From Patescibacteria group bacterium (GTDB lineage: Bacteria > Patescibacteriota > Gracilibacteria > UBA1369): 56,648 nucleotides of DNA. Made by a program: the position numbers and the translations under genes. Positions 1 to 8,420 of the stretch are shown piece after piece. Each line of letters starts with the position of its first letter. Position 1 is the stretch's first letter. The stretch covers positions 65,426 through 122,073 of the forward strand of contig CAUJCM010000002.1 of assembly GCA_963169655.1 (NCBI GenBank). The letters are read 5' to 3'. Below the pieces are notes generated by a model. It was not told the origin of the DNA. It did not search any database and was given only the letters and a program-made list of their open reading frames with translations.

Positions 1-1003
1 CAAAAGAAATAGATTGACTACCAAAACCTGATTGATTAAGCCCTAATTCCATACCGTCCATAAATATTTGACCTACTTTAAAATTAGAAGTTGGGTAGGA
101 AAGATTGAAATTACTTGCTAAAATTGCATCATATTGAAGTTTTCTGCCTTGTATTAAACGCATTTCCTGTAATACTTGAGTCAAACTTTGATCTTCTGAT
201 GATTGTTTAGAATCAGTGAAACTTGCAGAAATGCCTGATTGACCAAGAAAAGTTCTAATATTACCTGTGGGAGAGATGTAAATATTTAAATTTGGAAACC
301 TTTGCTTAATGTATGCCCTTATTAGATTTGAAATTTGTTGATCATTTAAACCTTGTTTTCTAAAAATATCTATTTGTAAACTAAGCTCTTCAATTTGAGC
401 ATAAGTCATAATAATATTAAATTCTCCAGAAACACTTTGAATTAAAACCTTATCACTTACTTGATCAAAAGGATTAGATTTTTCATCATTTAACTGTTTT
501 TCTCCCTCTTCAATATCAGCATTCACACCTTGATTTCTTTCTAAAGTAGCTATCTCTCTTTTTTCAATACTAAAGATAATAGGAAAAACTAAACCTTTGC
601 TAATCATCCCTATTTGCTGTGAATTAAATACTGGATTTTGATCGTCCTTATTCAAGAAACTTGGACGGATAAAATCCATTCTCTCAAAATTATAAGTTAT
701 AACTTTGGATAATTTCCTTAACTGATCAATAAAGAACCCTTGATATTCTGTGTTTGCTTGGAATGGATTATCAGCTCTTGGGCTGGAAGTATTACTATTA
801 TTATAAAAATACTTATTAAAAAATTCTTTTTCATGAGTTGGTAGATTGGCAAAAGGAATATTGCTTGATGGAGAAAACACTCTTTGATGAAGTATTGATA
901 AATCTTGTTTTCCTTTAAACAAATAAAAAGCTTCATCCCTCAAAATCTCTTGAGTTAATTTTTGTAAATCAGATACGAATTTTTGATTTATTTGTATAGT
1001 CAT
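1..1003 (-). CDS. Hypothetical protein, 3' end outside the window
   Basis: An open frame starts at ATG 1003 and runs without a stop to base 1, giving the first 334 or so residues of a longer protein. It starts MTIQINQKFVSDLQKL. I recognise no family. The visible part is hydrophilic, rich in Gln, Asn and Ser, and has no signal peptide or membrane helix, so it is probably cytoplasmic or attached to the membrane through a partner. It starts two bases after the stop of the gene upstream on the same strand and is almost certainly the third gene of an operon with the two membrane proteins at 1006-3149. There is no Shine-Dalgarno (SD) sequence. The reading frame is supported by the operon spacing and the long stop-free frame in A/T-rich DNA; function is unknown. 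Confidence 0.75.
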   Translation of the reverse strand, partial: MTIQINQKFVSDLQKLTQEILRDEAFYLFKGKQDLSILHQRVFSPSSNIPFANLPTHEKEFFNKYFYNNSNTSSPRADNPFQANTEYQGFFIDQLRKLSKVITYNFERMDFIRPSFLNKDDQNPVFNSQQIGMISKGLVFPIIFSIEKREIATLERNQGVNADIEEGEKQLNDEKSNPFDQVSDKVLIQSVSGEFNIIMTYAQIEELSLQIDIFRKQGLNDQQISNLIRAYIKQRFPNLNIYISPTGNIRTFLGQSGISASFTDSKQSSEDQSLTQVLQEMRLIQGRKLQYDAILASNFNLSYPTSNFKVGQIFMDGMELGLNQSGFGSQSISF

Positions 1004-1005
1004 TT

Positions 1006-2571
1006 TTAGCTTATTCCTTGTTTACTTTTTAATGAGGATGAAATAGTTTGAAGTCCATTTACATTAGCTCTATTAGTTGATACTAAAATTGCCATTACTG
1101 CTCTAAGTGAATCTTTAAAAGCAATTTGACCACCTCCGGACATTGACTGTGCTTCTACCAATAATGTCCTTTGCCCTTCTCCACACTCTTTTAAAATTTC
1201 TTCTAAATTAAAATTAAAAGGTTTCTTTTCATCTGTTTTCTTTTTTGCTAAATCTAGGATAATTTGAATACCACTTTTATTTAAACCATTAGGCCCAATT
1301 TCTTGATATGATAAAAATTCTAATAATTTTGGATTTTTACTAAATTCAGCTTCTAATAAAGAGTTTAACTCTTCAATTTGTCCAATTTTTTTTGCCTCTA
1401 AAGTATCTTTTCCGGAGAAAAAATCTACAAATTTACCTCTATATTTTCTGTAAGTTTCAGGAGAAGCTAGAGCTATTCCTCCAACAGTACCAACAGTTGC
1501 TGCAGCTGTTCCTAATAAAAAATATGGTTCAGTAAAAGCTTTCATTGGGTGTTTCCAATCCCAATTCATTTTCAAATTAATTAATGCTGTAGCTATACCC
1601 CAAAGGCTTGTTGCAGCCATAATTAAAGGCATTCCAAAAGCTTTATTGTTAACATTGATAGCATTTCTCCCTTCTATTATTTGTGCAACTTGATCAAGTT
1701 TTTTTTGATAATCATTTTGCTGTTTTGCTATATTCCCACTTTTGATCCTCTCTTCTAATTCACTAGCATATGGTTCTGGAAAAATTTTTTTATCTAATAA
1801 ATATCTTAATTGAGCTATTGATATTACTTTAGCTAATAATAAATTCTCAAAAATACCTTTTGCCTCACTAAATTCTTTTCTACTAAATATTTTCTCTACT
1901 AATTCAACTCTTTGATTTTCTTTTAGTAATCCAATAACAGCTCCTGCCTGGCTAGATTCAAATAACACATTTTTATCTGCTTTACTTAAATCAACATTTA
2001 AATTAGCTGGTGTTATGAGATCTACAAGTTGATCTAATTCTTCTGAACTTAATTTTTCTTTTTCTAATACGGTTTCAAATAATTTTTCTAAAGCTGGATT
2101 AGTTTGTAATTTATCCATTGCTGACAATAAAGCCTCAATTTTAATAAAGTCCATTTCCCTTAACTTTCCACTTTTCTTGACTCTTTCAATTATTTTTGCA
2201 TATGGAAATAAAGTTTTTTCAAACTTTTGTTCAGATTCACCTAAAATTAAAGCCATTCTTTCAGCCTTACTTTGAGCTGTTAAATGTTGAAATTCACTTA
2301 ATTTCTCATCAGCTACACTTCTTAATTTATTAATTTGTTTAGCATGAATAAACTCAGCTTTGTCTTTGCCAATAGACCCAATCAAATCATATCTTTTTTT
2401 GATTTCTTCAGCTTTTTTTTCGTATTCCTTTCTCTTTTCATCTAGTTTTTGAGTAAATTGCTTATCTACATCTTGTAAAAGATTACTAGTTTCTGAACTT
2501 GGTTTTACCTCCGCTGATTGAGCAGGTTGATTTTGTTCTGAGTCAAATTGTCCATTGTTTTGTTGTAGCAT
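1006..2571 (-). CDS. Hypothetical protein with helical N-terminus and two membrane helices
   Basis: A 521-residue protein. The N-terminus is Gln/Asn-rich. Residues of about 35-130 are strongly charged with heptad-like spacing and probably form a coiled coil, followed by a helical region. Two hydrophobic stretches near residues 310-335 and 345-370 (including GTAAATVGTVGGIALA) look like a membrane hairpin, followed by a C-terminal soluble domain of about 150 residues. There is no signal peptide. It lies two bases from each neighbour in the 1-3149 operon, so the three products probably act together at the membrane. I recognise no catalytic motif or family. Confidence 0.7.
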   Translation of the reverse strand: MLQQNNGQFDSEQNQPAQSAEVKPSSETSNLLQDVDKQFTQKLDEKRKEYEKKAEEIKKRYDLIGSIGKDKAEFIHAKQINKLRSVADEKLSEFQHLTAQSKAERMALILGESEQKFEKTLFPYAKIIERVKKSGKLREMDFIKIEALLSAMDKLQTNPALEKLFETVLEKEKLSSEELDQLVDLITPANLNVDLSKADKNVLFESSQAGAVIGLLKENQRVELVEKIFSRKEFSEAKGIFENLLLAKVISIAQLRYLLDKKIFPEPYASELEERIKSGNIAKQQNDYQKKLDQVAQIIEGRNAINVNNKAFGMPLIMAATSLWGIATALINLKMNWDWKHPMKAFTEPYFLLGTAAATVGTVGGIALASPETYRKYRGKFVDFFSGKDTLEAKKIGQIEELNSLLEAEFSKNPKLLEFLSYQEIGPNGLNKSGIQIILDLAKKKTDEKKPFNFNLEEILKECGEGQRTLLVEAQSMSGGGQIAFKDSLRAVMAILVSTNRANVNGLQTISSSLKSKQGIS

Positions 2572-2573
2572 TT

Positions 2574-3149
2574 TTATAGTTTTAGTAAACGAAGAATGAC
2601 ATCAGAAAAAGACTCTTGAACTCCAATAACTTCTGTTAAATGTTCTTCTAAAAAATATTTAATTTGATCTGGATTTTGGCCTTCTAGCTCAATAACAATA
2701 TCTGCAAAAAGTCTTTTTCTAACTCTAAAAAAAAGTTGTTTTACCTCAGGTGGATTATAGATTATCCAAAAAAATTCAATTTCAGCAAAGGGAATAAAGT
2801 GATAACCAATTTTAATACCTTTTGATGATAAAGTAATTTTAGTTTTTTTGGGAGGTCGAAAAGCATGACTAGTCCAATAAACAAAAGCAAACATCAAAGT
2901 GACTGCTAACATTGTCCAATCTCCTGTTAAAGCTTCAATTGTGATTGCAATAAGTAACACAACAAAAGCTCCAGTCCACCAGGAAGCTGTTTTAGGCCTT
3001 TGAAGATACTCTGGAGCTACCCAAGATATTTCATTATTGTTGGAAATAAGCTCATTATTCTCTTCAAAAACGGAGGGATGAAAAAGTACAGGCTCTCTAA
3101 TTAATTTATTTTTGATCTTGTTTTTTAATGATAATTCAGTTTTATCCAT
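2574..3149 (-). CDS. Small membrane protein with PH-like/DUF5673-type C-terminus
   Basis: A 191-residue protein and the first gene of the leftward operon. A cytoplasmic N-terminus of about 55 residues containing WVAPEY is followed by two closely spaced membrane helices (about 58-100, beginning SWWTGAFVVLLIAI) and a C-terminal domain of about 90 residues. The segment IPFAEIEFFWIIYNPPEVK resembles the core of small bacterial PH-like domains attached to two membrane helices, such as those annotated DUF5673; this is recognition by eye, not a search. Its likely role is membrane anchoring or sensing for the operon. A candidate promoter with an extended -10 lies just upstream. Confidence 0.65.
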   Translation of the reverse strand: MDKTELSLKNKIKNKLIREPVLFHPSVFEENNELISNNNEISWVAPEYLQRPKTASWWTGAFVVLLIAITIEALTGDWTMLAVTLMFAFVYWTSHAFRPPKKTKITLSSKGIKIGYHFIPFAEIEFFWIIYNPPEVKQLFFRVRKRLFADIVIELEGQNPDQIKYFLEEHLTEVIGVQESFSDVILRLLKL

Positions 3150-3176
3150 ATTTGTTCTTTAGACTTAAATCCTTTT

Positions 3177-3205
3177 ATTCTAGCATAAAAATGAGTTTTT
3201 CAGAA
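3177..3205 (-). promoter_or_regulatory. Candidate promoter of the leftward 3-gene operon
   Basis: On the minus strand an extended -10, TG-C-TAGAAT (plus 3177-3185), is preceded by a weak -35 TTCTGA (3200-3205) with 17-base spacing. It lies about 30 bases before the start codon at 3149. Confidence 0.45.
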
Positions 3206-3288
3206 GTGTCTGACTCAAAATTCAAAGAGTTCTACTTGAGATTTTTCATTAAATGTTGTGTTGTATATGAACTCTAAATAGTTTTAGC

Positions 3289-3317
3289 TTGATTTGCTAA
3301 AAAGCTTCTGATAGATT
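3289..3317 (+). promoter_or_regulatory. Candidate promoter of rpsF-rpsR
   Basis: TTGATT (3289-3294), a 17-base spacer and TAGATT (3312-3317) preceded by TG one base upstream (extended -10). The leader of about 70 bases contains a small hairpin, AGCAC/GTGCT (3321-3336). I did not find the CCG bulge typical of S6:S18 autoregulatory leaders. Confidence 0.5.
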
Positions 3318-3395
3318 TCCAGCACTTCTTTGTGCTTTTAATAAGAAAAATAACAATATTAAAAGCTAAAAAGTATATTTTTTAACCATACAAAG

Positions 3396-3767
3396 ATGAC
3401 AGAATCAGACAATAAATATGAGCTAATGGTCATAGTAGATATGAGCATTGGACAAGCAAAAATAGACAAGAGATTAGAGTCTATTCGTAAACAGATCAAT
3501 AAAGATGGTAAAATCTTTTTTGAAGATATTTGGGGAGAAAGAGATTTAGCCTATACTATCAAAAAAATGGATAGAGGTTATTATGCTGTTTTCAACTTTA
3601 CTTTTGATACTGCTGAAATGAAGGAGTTTGAAACTTCTTTAAGATTAGAGACTGAAATTTTAAGACATTTAATTGTAAAATTACCTTTAAATTATGAACC
3701 ACAAAGTTTAGAGGATTTACAAAATGCTCATTTAGAAGAGAAGGAGGCTGAAAAAGCAGAAAAATAA
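3396..3767 (+). CDS. rpsF: Small ribosomal subunit protein bS6
   Basis: A 123-residue protein, a normal length for bS6. The N-terminal KYELMVIVDMS strand and the central GERDLAYTIKKMDRGYYAVF match the conserved S6 core, in which the protein binds bS18 on the platform of the 30S subunit. The acidic C-terminal tail (EEKEAEKAEK) is also typical. It is followed 21 bases later by rpsR. The usual ssb gene between rpsF and rpsR is absent, as in some reduced genomes. Translation starts without an SD sequence (upstream bases ACCATACAAAG). Confidence 0.95.
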   Translation: MTESDNKYELMVIVDMSIGQAKIDKRLESIRKQINKDGKIFFEDIWGERDLAYTIKKMDRGYYAVFNFTFDTAEMKEFETSLRLETEILRHLIVKLPLNYEPQSLEDLQNAHLEEKEAEKAEK

Positions 3768-3788
3768 TCTTTAACTATTTAAATTAAT

Positions 3789-4004
3789 ATGGCTAAGAAT
3801 AAATATAATAAAAAATGTCCTTTTACCGCTTCTGGTGTTAAATATATTGACTATAAGGATGTTGAACTACTTAAGAAGTATGTTTCTAAATATGGAAAAA
3901 TAGTTCCTAAATATTACACTGGTGTAAGTTTGAAATATCAAAAAAAATTAGCACAAGCTATAAAAAGAGCCAGACATATGGCTTTATTAAAGTTTATCCG
4001 ATAA
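3789..4004 (+). CDS. rpsR: Small ribosomal subunit protein bS18
   Basis: A 71-residue protein with the bS18 core: [20 protein letters not shown] followed by the [15 protein letters not shown] segment and the basic helix [13 protein letters not shown]. It forms the bS6:bS18 dimer of the 30S platform, which agrees with its position just after rpsF. No rplI gene follows; a terminator hairpin lies about 30 bases downstream. Loss of bL9 is known in several Patescibacteria lineages, although whether rplI lies elsewhere cannot be told from this window. Confidence 0.95.
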   Translation: MAKNKYNKKCPFTASGVKYIDYKDVELLKKYVSKYGKIVPKYYTGVSLKYQKKLAQAIKRARHMALLKFIR

Positions 4005-4029
4005 TCTTACTTAATAATGACACTCATTT

Positions 4030-4074
4030 CAGCCTTCCATAATTGGTTTATCCAATACTTGGAGGGCTGTTTTG
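4030..4074 (+). terminator. Rho-independent terminator after rpsR
   Basis: Two-part hairpin: an outer stem AGCCTTCC/GGAGGGCT (one G-T pair) and an inner stem ATTGG/CCAAT, followed by a short T tract. Confidence 0.7.
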
Positions 4075-4107
4075 CTTGACATTTTAAAGCCACTATTTTG
4101 ATATGTA

Positions 4108-4135
4108 TTGATTTTTAAAAAATTTCTGCTATGCT
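4108..4135 (+). promoter_or_regulatory. Candidate promoter of the LysM/M23 gene
   Basis: TTGATT (4108-4113), a 16-base spacer and TATGCT (4130-4135) with an upstream TG (extended -10). The 5' leader to the chosen start at 4412 would be about 270 bases. It shows no gene on its own, but the reading frame of the M23 gene is open upstream to 4283. Confidence 0.5.
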
Positions 4136-4411
4136 TGGGGAGTGAGCGTGTGAAAATTAAAAATCTAACCAGTATTTAAAAAGCTTATATTTATTTTAAG
4201 TTTTTAAATAGATAAGTAGTATATTCTGAGCTTTCCAAGTACGGAAAGTTGTTTGAACAGAGAAGACGGATATACAGTATAACTTAACATTAGAACCATT
4301 AATACAATAGAAAATTCAAACTTTGGAAGTGATATATCACTTTCTGCAAATGTAGAGGCAAGAAAATCTCGACATAAAAGAGTCTTTACAGGAACCAAAG
4401 CATTAAATAGA

Positions 4412-5503
4412 GTGTTTCCTAATTTTAATTTTGTTAAATCTAGCAGTAGTGAGGACAAAAATGAATTTAGAACTACTAGAACTTCAAGTAGTACTAAATT
4501 ATTAAGATCTTATAGCGTGGCTGTAACTGCTTTAATGCTTATCGGCGCTATTAATCCAGCAAATGCATATTTAGGAGGTGCGGTGCACAATGGTGTTGAA
4601 GGAGCTGAAGACATTTATAATAGTGAAAGTTTTTTGATTAGTGATGATGGCTATATTTTCAAAGCTAATCCTCAAACTGAATTTGCAGACAGAAGTACGA
4701 TGAATGGTAAGTTAATTCATGAAGTTGAAGCTGGAGATACTATTTCAACTATTGCAGCTGAATATGGAATTAAGACAAATACAGTTTTATGGGAGAATGG
4801 AATTTCAGCAAATTCTACTTTAAAAATTGGACAAAAATTAGTAATTCCTCCAGTTGATGGAATTAGTCATACTGTTGCTAAGGGTGAAGATGTAAAGAAA
4901 ATCGCCACATTATATGGAGTCCAAAGTGATGATATTATTAGACAAAACCAATTAGGAGAGAATGCTATGATTGGTATTGGAGAAGAACTTTTTATACCTG
5001 GTGCTAAACCATTACCAGTAAGAGTTGACCCTGCAAGAGTTGAATCTTCATCAAGAATTGGAACATCAGGAAGTACAAAAGTTGTTGCTGGAAGTGCTAT
5101 TGGTGCAAATTCAGATGCAGTGCCGGTAGGAGGTAAATTTATGATTAAGCCTACAAATGGAGCAGTTACCCAAAACTTTCATAGTGGGCATTATGCTTAT
5201 GATATTGCTGATAGATCTAAACCACCAATTTGGGCTGCTGCAGATGGAACAGTTATTAAAGCTTCTAGCGGAACTTGGGGAGGCGGATATGGAAATCATG
5301 TTATTATTGATCATGGAAATGGTGTGCAAACACTTTATGCTCATATGGAATACTTATCAGTTAATGTTGGTGACCATGTTTCTCAAGGTCAAGTTATTGG
5401 TAAAATGGGAAACACTGGAAATGTTAGAGGTATAACAGGTATACATCTACACTTTGAAGTAATAGTAAATGGTAAAAAACAAGTTCCTTCAAATTATTAT
5501 TAA
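4412..5503 (+). CDS. Secreted LysM-LysM-M23 peptidoglycan endopeptidase
   Basis: A 363-residue envelope hydrolase predicted to cut peptidoglycan cross-links. A signal or anchor helix at about 34-52 (SVAVTALMLIGA, ending in ANA) is followed by two LysM peptidoglycan-binding repeats (about 103-146 and 152-197) and an M23 domain (about 245-350). The zinc-site pattern is intact: H260-x3-D264, the YAH motif with H311, and HLH at 345-347. The start used is GTG with no SD. The frame stays open upstream to 4283 and reads sensibly (RKSRHKRVFTGTKALNRV), but contains no ATG, so the N-terminus may be longer with an unusual start. A terminator follows. Its likely role is cell division or wall remodelling. 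Confidence 0.85.
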   Translation: MFPNFNFVKSSSSEDKNEFRTTRTSSSTKLLRSYSVAVTALMLIGAINPANAYLGGAVHNGVEGAEDIYNSESFLISDDGYIFKANPQTEFADRSTMNGKLIHEVEAGDTISTIAAEYGIKTNTVLWENGISANSTLKIGQKLVIPPVDGISHTVAKGEDVKKIATLYGVQSDDIIRQNQLGENAMIGIGEELFIPGAKPLPVRVDPARVESSSRIGTSGSTKVVAGSAIGANSDAVPVGGKFMIKPTNGAVTQNFHSGHYAYDIADRSKPPIWAAADGTVIKASSGTWGGGYGNHVIIDHGNGVQTLYAHMEYLSVNVGDHVSQGQVIGKMGNTGNVRGITGIHLHFEVIVNGKKQVPSNYY

Positions 5504-5526
5504 AAGAAATATTAAAAAGCATTTAT

Positions 5527-5550
5527 AAAGGCCTCTTTTGGAGGCTTTTT
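5527..5550 (+). terminator. Rho-independent terminator
   Basis: Stem AAAGGCCTC/GAGGCTTTT (one G-T pair) with a short T-rich loop and T tract, just after the M23 gene. Confidence 0.75.
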
Positions 5551-5753
5551 AAATATACATTTATATGTCTATTTGCCTTAAAAACTAGATTAATAGCCCC
5601 TATAACTCCTAGTAACTAAATTAATATTTAGAAGCTACACCTTTGATAGCAATATTGAAGTTTATTTATTAAATAATAAATAATTGGCAAAATAAAAAAT
5701 GCTGATAATGTAAAAGGCATAATAGAAGAGCAATTAAATTATGGAATAATAAA

Positions 5754-6056
5754 ATGAATATAAAAAATTCACAACATAACAATATATTTAAATTTAAAGG
5801 TCTTATTAAATGGTTTTCTAAGATTATTAGCTACCCTTTTCTATTTTTAATTAGAATTTATCAGAAAACACTTTCGCCAGACCATGGACCATTAAAGCAC
5901 TTATTTCCGCATGGTTATTGTAGATTTTATCCATCCTGCTCTGAATATGGATATCAAGCTATTAAAAAGTATGGCCTTATTAAAGGAGGAATTAAGGCTA
6001 TTTGGAGGATTATCCGATGTAATCCTTGGTCTGATGGCGGTGAAGACCAACCTTAA
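5754..6056 (+). CDS. yidD: Membrane protein insertion efficiency factor YidD
   Basis: A 100-residue protein carrying the YidD signature: [12 protein letters not shown], then [19 protein letters not shown], then the RCNPWSDGG end. YidD is a small amphipathic membrane-associated protein that helps YidC/Sec insert membrane proteins. In many bacteria it sits beside rnpA and yidC; here it stands apart, beside envelope genes. The N-terminal 25 residues are longer than in E. coli. The 250 bases upstream hold no gene, only A/T-rich sequence. Confidence 0.9.
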   Translation: MNIKNSQHNNIFKFKGLIKWFSKIISYPFLFLIRIYQKTLSPDHGPLKHLFPHGYCRFYPSCSEYGYQAIKKYGLIKGGIKAIWRIIRCNPWSDGGEDQP

Positions 6057-6079
6057 TAATAATATGTAAGTTGATTATT

Positions 6080-6568
6080 ATGAATGATGATAAAAATGGG
6101 TATGATAGAGAAGAGACTTGGAAAGATTTATACCAAAAATATAATGAAAAAAAGACTGGCCAAAATGATTTTAGAAGCTTTGCAGAGCTGTTTTCAGAAA
6201 ATGGTATGAAAGGGTTTAATAAACTTGAAAAAGAAAAAGATTATATTGATGCTGAAAAATTTAAATATGTCGGTATACAAAATAGATATAGTGATGAGCC
6301 TCAAGCAAAATTAGATTTGCATGGTTTAAAAGTAAATGAGGCAGAAATAGCAGTAAATCAATTTATTAAAGAATCTCGAATAAAAGGCTTTAAATTTGTG
6401 ATAATAGTTACTGGGATTGGTAGAAAGAACAAAGATATGAAAAGCAAATTGCGACCTGCCGTGATACAAAGATTAATAAATTTTAAGAATGAATATTTAT
6501 TAACTAATTTTAAAAGTGCAGAACCAAAACATGGAGGATATGGATCTATCTATGTATATTTAAAATAA
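6080..6568 (+). CDS. Smr-domain protein
   Basis: I start at ATG 6080, giving 162 residues; an in-frame TTG at 6071 is possible but less likely. The C-terminal half (about 75-160) is an Smr domain: LDLHGL near residue 78, then IIVTGIGRKN, and near the end HGGYGSIYVYLK. Smr domains are nucleic-acid-binding or nicking modules found at the end of MutS2 and as stand-alone proteins. The N-terminal part is charged and helical, with an AELFSENGMK segment of unknown role. It lies 23 bases after yidD and may share its transcript. Confidence 0.75.
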   Translation: MNDDKNGYDREETWKDLYQKYNEKKTGQNDFRSFAELFSENGMKGFNKLEKEKDYIDAEKFKYVGIQNRYSDEPQAKLDLHGLKVNEAEIAVNQFIKESRIKGFKFVIIVTGIGRKNKDMKSKLRPAVIQRLINFKNEYLLTNFKSAEPKHGGYGSIYVYLK

Positions 6569-6669
6569 TTATTTTAATGTGACAATGTGTTTTGCCAATT
6601 GGTCAAGTGTGATAAATGGATTTTATCAATGGATTTTAATATGCTAATTAAAGATTTTAAATTTTATTT

Positions 6670-7515
6670 ATGAGTATTTGGCAGTCAGTTGTACTTGGAA
6701 TTGTTCAAGGGATTACAGAATTTTTACCTGTTTCATCTTCAGGGCACTTAATCATTTTTAAAGATATTATTGGAGTAAATGATGCAAGTGCATTAAAAAG
6801 CTATGATATAGCTCTTCATTTTGGGACATTACTTGCGATGTTTTTGTATTTTAGAAAGGATTTTTGGGTGATGATCAAAGCTATTGTCCAATTTTCAAAA
6901 AATAAATTCAAATCTAATGGGCTTAGTGAAGAGGTAAAAGATAATTTACTTTTAAGTAAAATTTTAATTGTAGGAACTATTCCAGCAATTATTGTTGCAT
7001 TAGTATTTGGAGATTTAATTGATGAATATCTTCTAAACCCAAGAAATGTTTCAATAATGATGGTTGTGGTGGCATTAGTATTTATTCTTGCAGAAAAAAC
7101 ATATAAAAATATTAAAACTCACCAGAAAATTAGCTGGAAAGAAGGAATGTTTATTGGACTCGCTCAATGTTTAGCCCTAATTCCTGGAGTATCTCGATCA
7201 GGATCTACTATTTCTACGGGACTTTTTCTGGGTATTCAGAGAGATAAGGTAGCAAGATTTTCATTTTTACTTGGATCTATTGCTATTTCAGCTGCAACAT
7301 TATATGCAGTCATGGAAGTTATTTTAGGCAAATACTCATTACCTAGTTTAGATATTTTAGGAATTGGTATACTCACCTCTTTTGTAATAGGGATTTTATC
7401 TATTCATTTCTTATTAAACTTTCTTAAAAAACATTCACTTGAAGTTTTTGCATGGTACAGGATAATTTTGATAATTTTTTATATTGGCATACCATTTATT
7501 TGGGGATATTTTTAA
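6670..7515 (+). CDS. uppP: Undecaprenyl-diphosphatase (BacA/UppP)
   Basis: A 281-residue integral membrane enzyme that removes one phosphate from undecaprenyl pyrophosphate, recycling the lipid carrier for peptidoglycan and surface glycans. Both signature regions are present: GITEFLPVSSSGHL at the N-terminus with the catalytic Glu at 17, and PGVSRSGSTI near residue 172 with the phosphate-binding Arg. About eight membrane helices are visible, and the length is normal. It is followed 22 bases later by a glycosyltransferase, which fits a role in envelope glycan assembly. Confidence 0.95.
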   Translation: MSIWQSVVLGIVQGITEFLPVSSSGHLIIFKDIIGVNDASALKSYDIALHFGTLLAMFLYFRKDFWVMIKAIVQFSKNKFKSNGLSEEVKDNLLLSKILIVGTIPAIIVALVFGDLIDEYLLNPRNVSIMMVVVALVFILAEKTYKNIKTHQKISWKEGMFIGLAQCLALIPGVSRSGSTISTGLFLGIQRDKVARFSFLLGSIAISAATLYAVMEVILGKYSLPSLDILGIGILTSFVIGILSIHFLLNFLKKHSLEVFAWYRIILIIFYIGIPFIWGYF

Positions 7516-7537
7516 TTTACAGTAAAGTATAATTAAT

Positions 7538-8401
7538 ATGGTTAAAAACTCCATAAAAGCATCAATCGTAATATTAGACTTTCTTAAAAGTAAGAGGGTA
7601 ATACAAAATGTAGAGAGCTTAAATAAGCAAAAAACTAATTTTAACTTTGAAATTATTATTGTAGATAACTCATGCTCTGAAGAAAATGCCAAAAAGTTAA
7701 AAACTTTAGAGAAGTTTTCTAATGTACAAATACATATTAATACTAAAAATATTGGATATATTCGTGCCAATAATCAAGGTGCAAAGTTAGCTAAAGGTGA
7801 ATATATATTAATAGTAAATCCAGATATTATTTGGCCTTCTAATGACATTCTACAAAGATTAATTGATTATATGGTTCTCAATCCACAAGTGGGAATACTA
7901 GCACCTAAACAGATTAATGATGATACAAATACTATGGAGTATACCGCTAGATCATTTCCTGTTTTAACTGCTCAGGTGGCAAGGAGAACTTTTCTAAGAA
8001 ATATGCTTTTCTTTAAGAATCTGGTGGCTAGATATGAGATGAAAGATATGAATTATCAAAAAGAAACTAAAGTGGATTGGATACAATCTTCATTTTGGGT
8101 TGTACCTCAAAAATTATGGACGGAATTAAATGGCTTAAATTCTGCTTATTTTATTTTTATGTCGGACCCTGATTTTTGTTTTAAAGTGTGGGAAAAAGGG
8201 TTTGAAGTTATATTAAATCCTAGTTTCACTGTCCATGCTGATGGGAGAAGAGCTAGTGAAGGTGGTTTTTTAGCATTTTTTAAAAAATGGACTTTAAGAC
8301 AACATGTGATTGATGCCCTTGTTTATAGATTTTTACATTTATTTAAAAAGAATCCTCGAATACAGTATTTAAAGAAAAATAAAAGAATTAGGAAAAATTA
8401 A
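7538..8401 (+). CDS. Family 2 glycosyltransferase (rhamnosyltransferase-like)
   Basis: A 287-residue GT-A fold enzyme. The nucleotide-sugar region is visible as EIIIVDNSCSEENA, the NIGYIRANNQGAKLAKGEYILIVNPDI segment carries the metal-binding pair in degenerate NPD form, and a later acceptor-side segment contains FIFMSDPDFCFKVWEKGF. The NxGfa..N pattern and the W-x-S-SFWVVP region resemble WbbL-type rhamnosyltransferases that act on lipid-linked acceptors. The substrate is not known. It lies directly downstream of uppP. Confidence 0.8.
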   Translation: MVKNSIKASIVILDFLKSKRVIQNVESLNKQKTNFNFEIIIVDNSCSEENAKKLKTLEKFSNVQIHINTKNIGYIRANNQGAKLAKGEYILIVNPDIIWPSNDILQRLIDYMVLNPQVGILAPKQINDDTNTMEYTARSFPVLTAQVARRTFLRNMLFFKNLVARYEMKDMNYQKETKVDWIQSSFWVVPQKLWTELNGLNSAYFIFMSDPDFCFKVWEKGFEVILNPSFTVHADGRRASEGGFLAFFKKWTLRQHVIDALVYRFLHLFKKNPRIQYLKKNKRIRKN

Positions 8402-8420
8402 TGCCGTCTTGATTTGAAGA

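Noticed and set aside
5662-5683. TTATTTATT/AATAAATAA palindrome before yidD
   Set aside because: Pure A/T; such palindromes are expected by chance at this composition.
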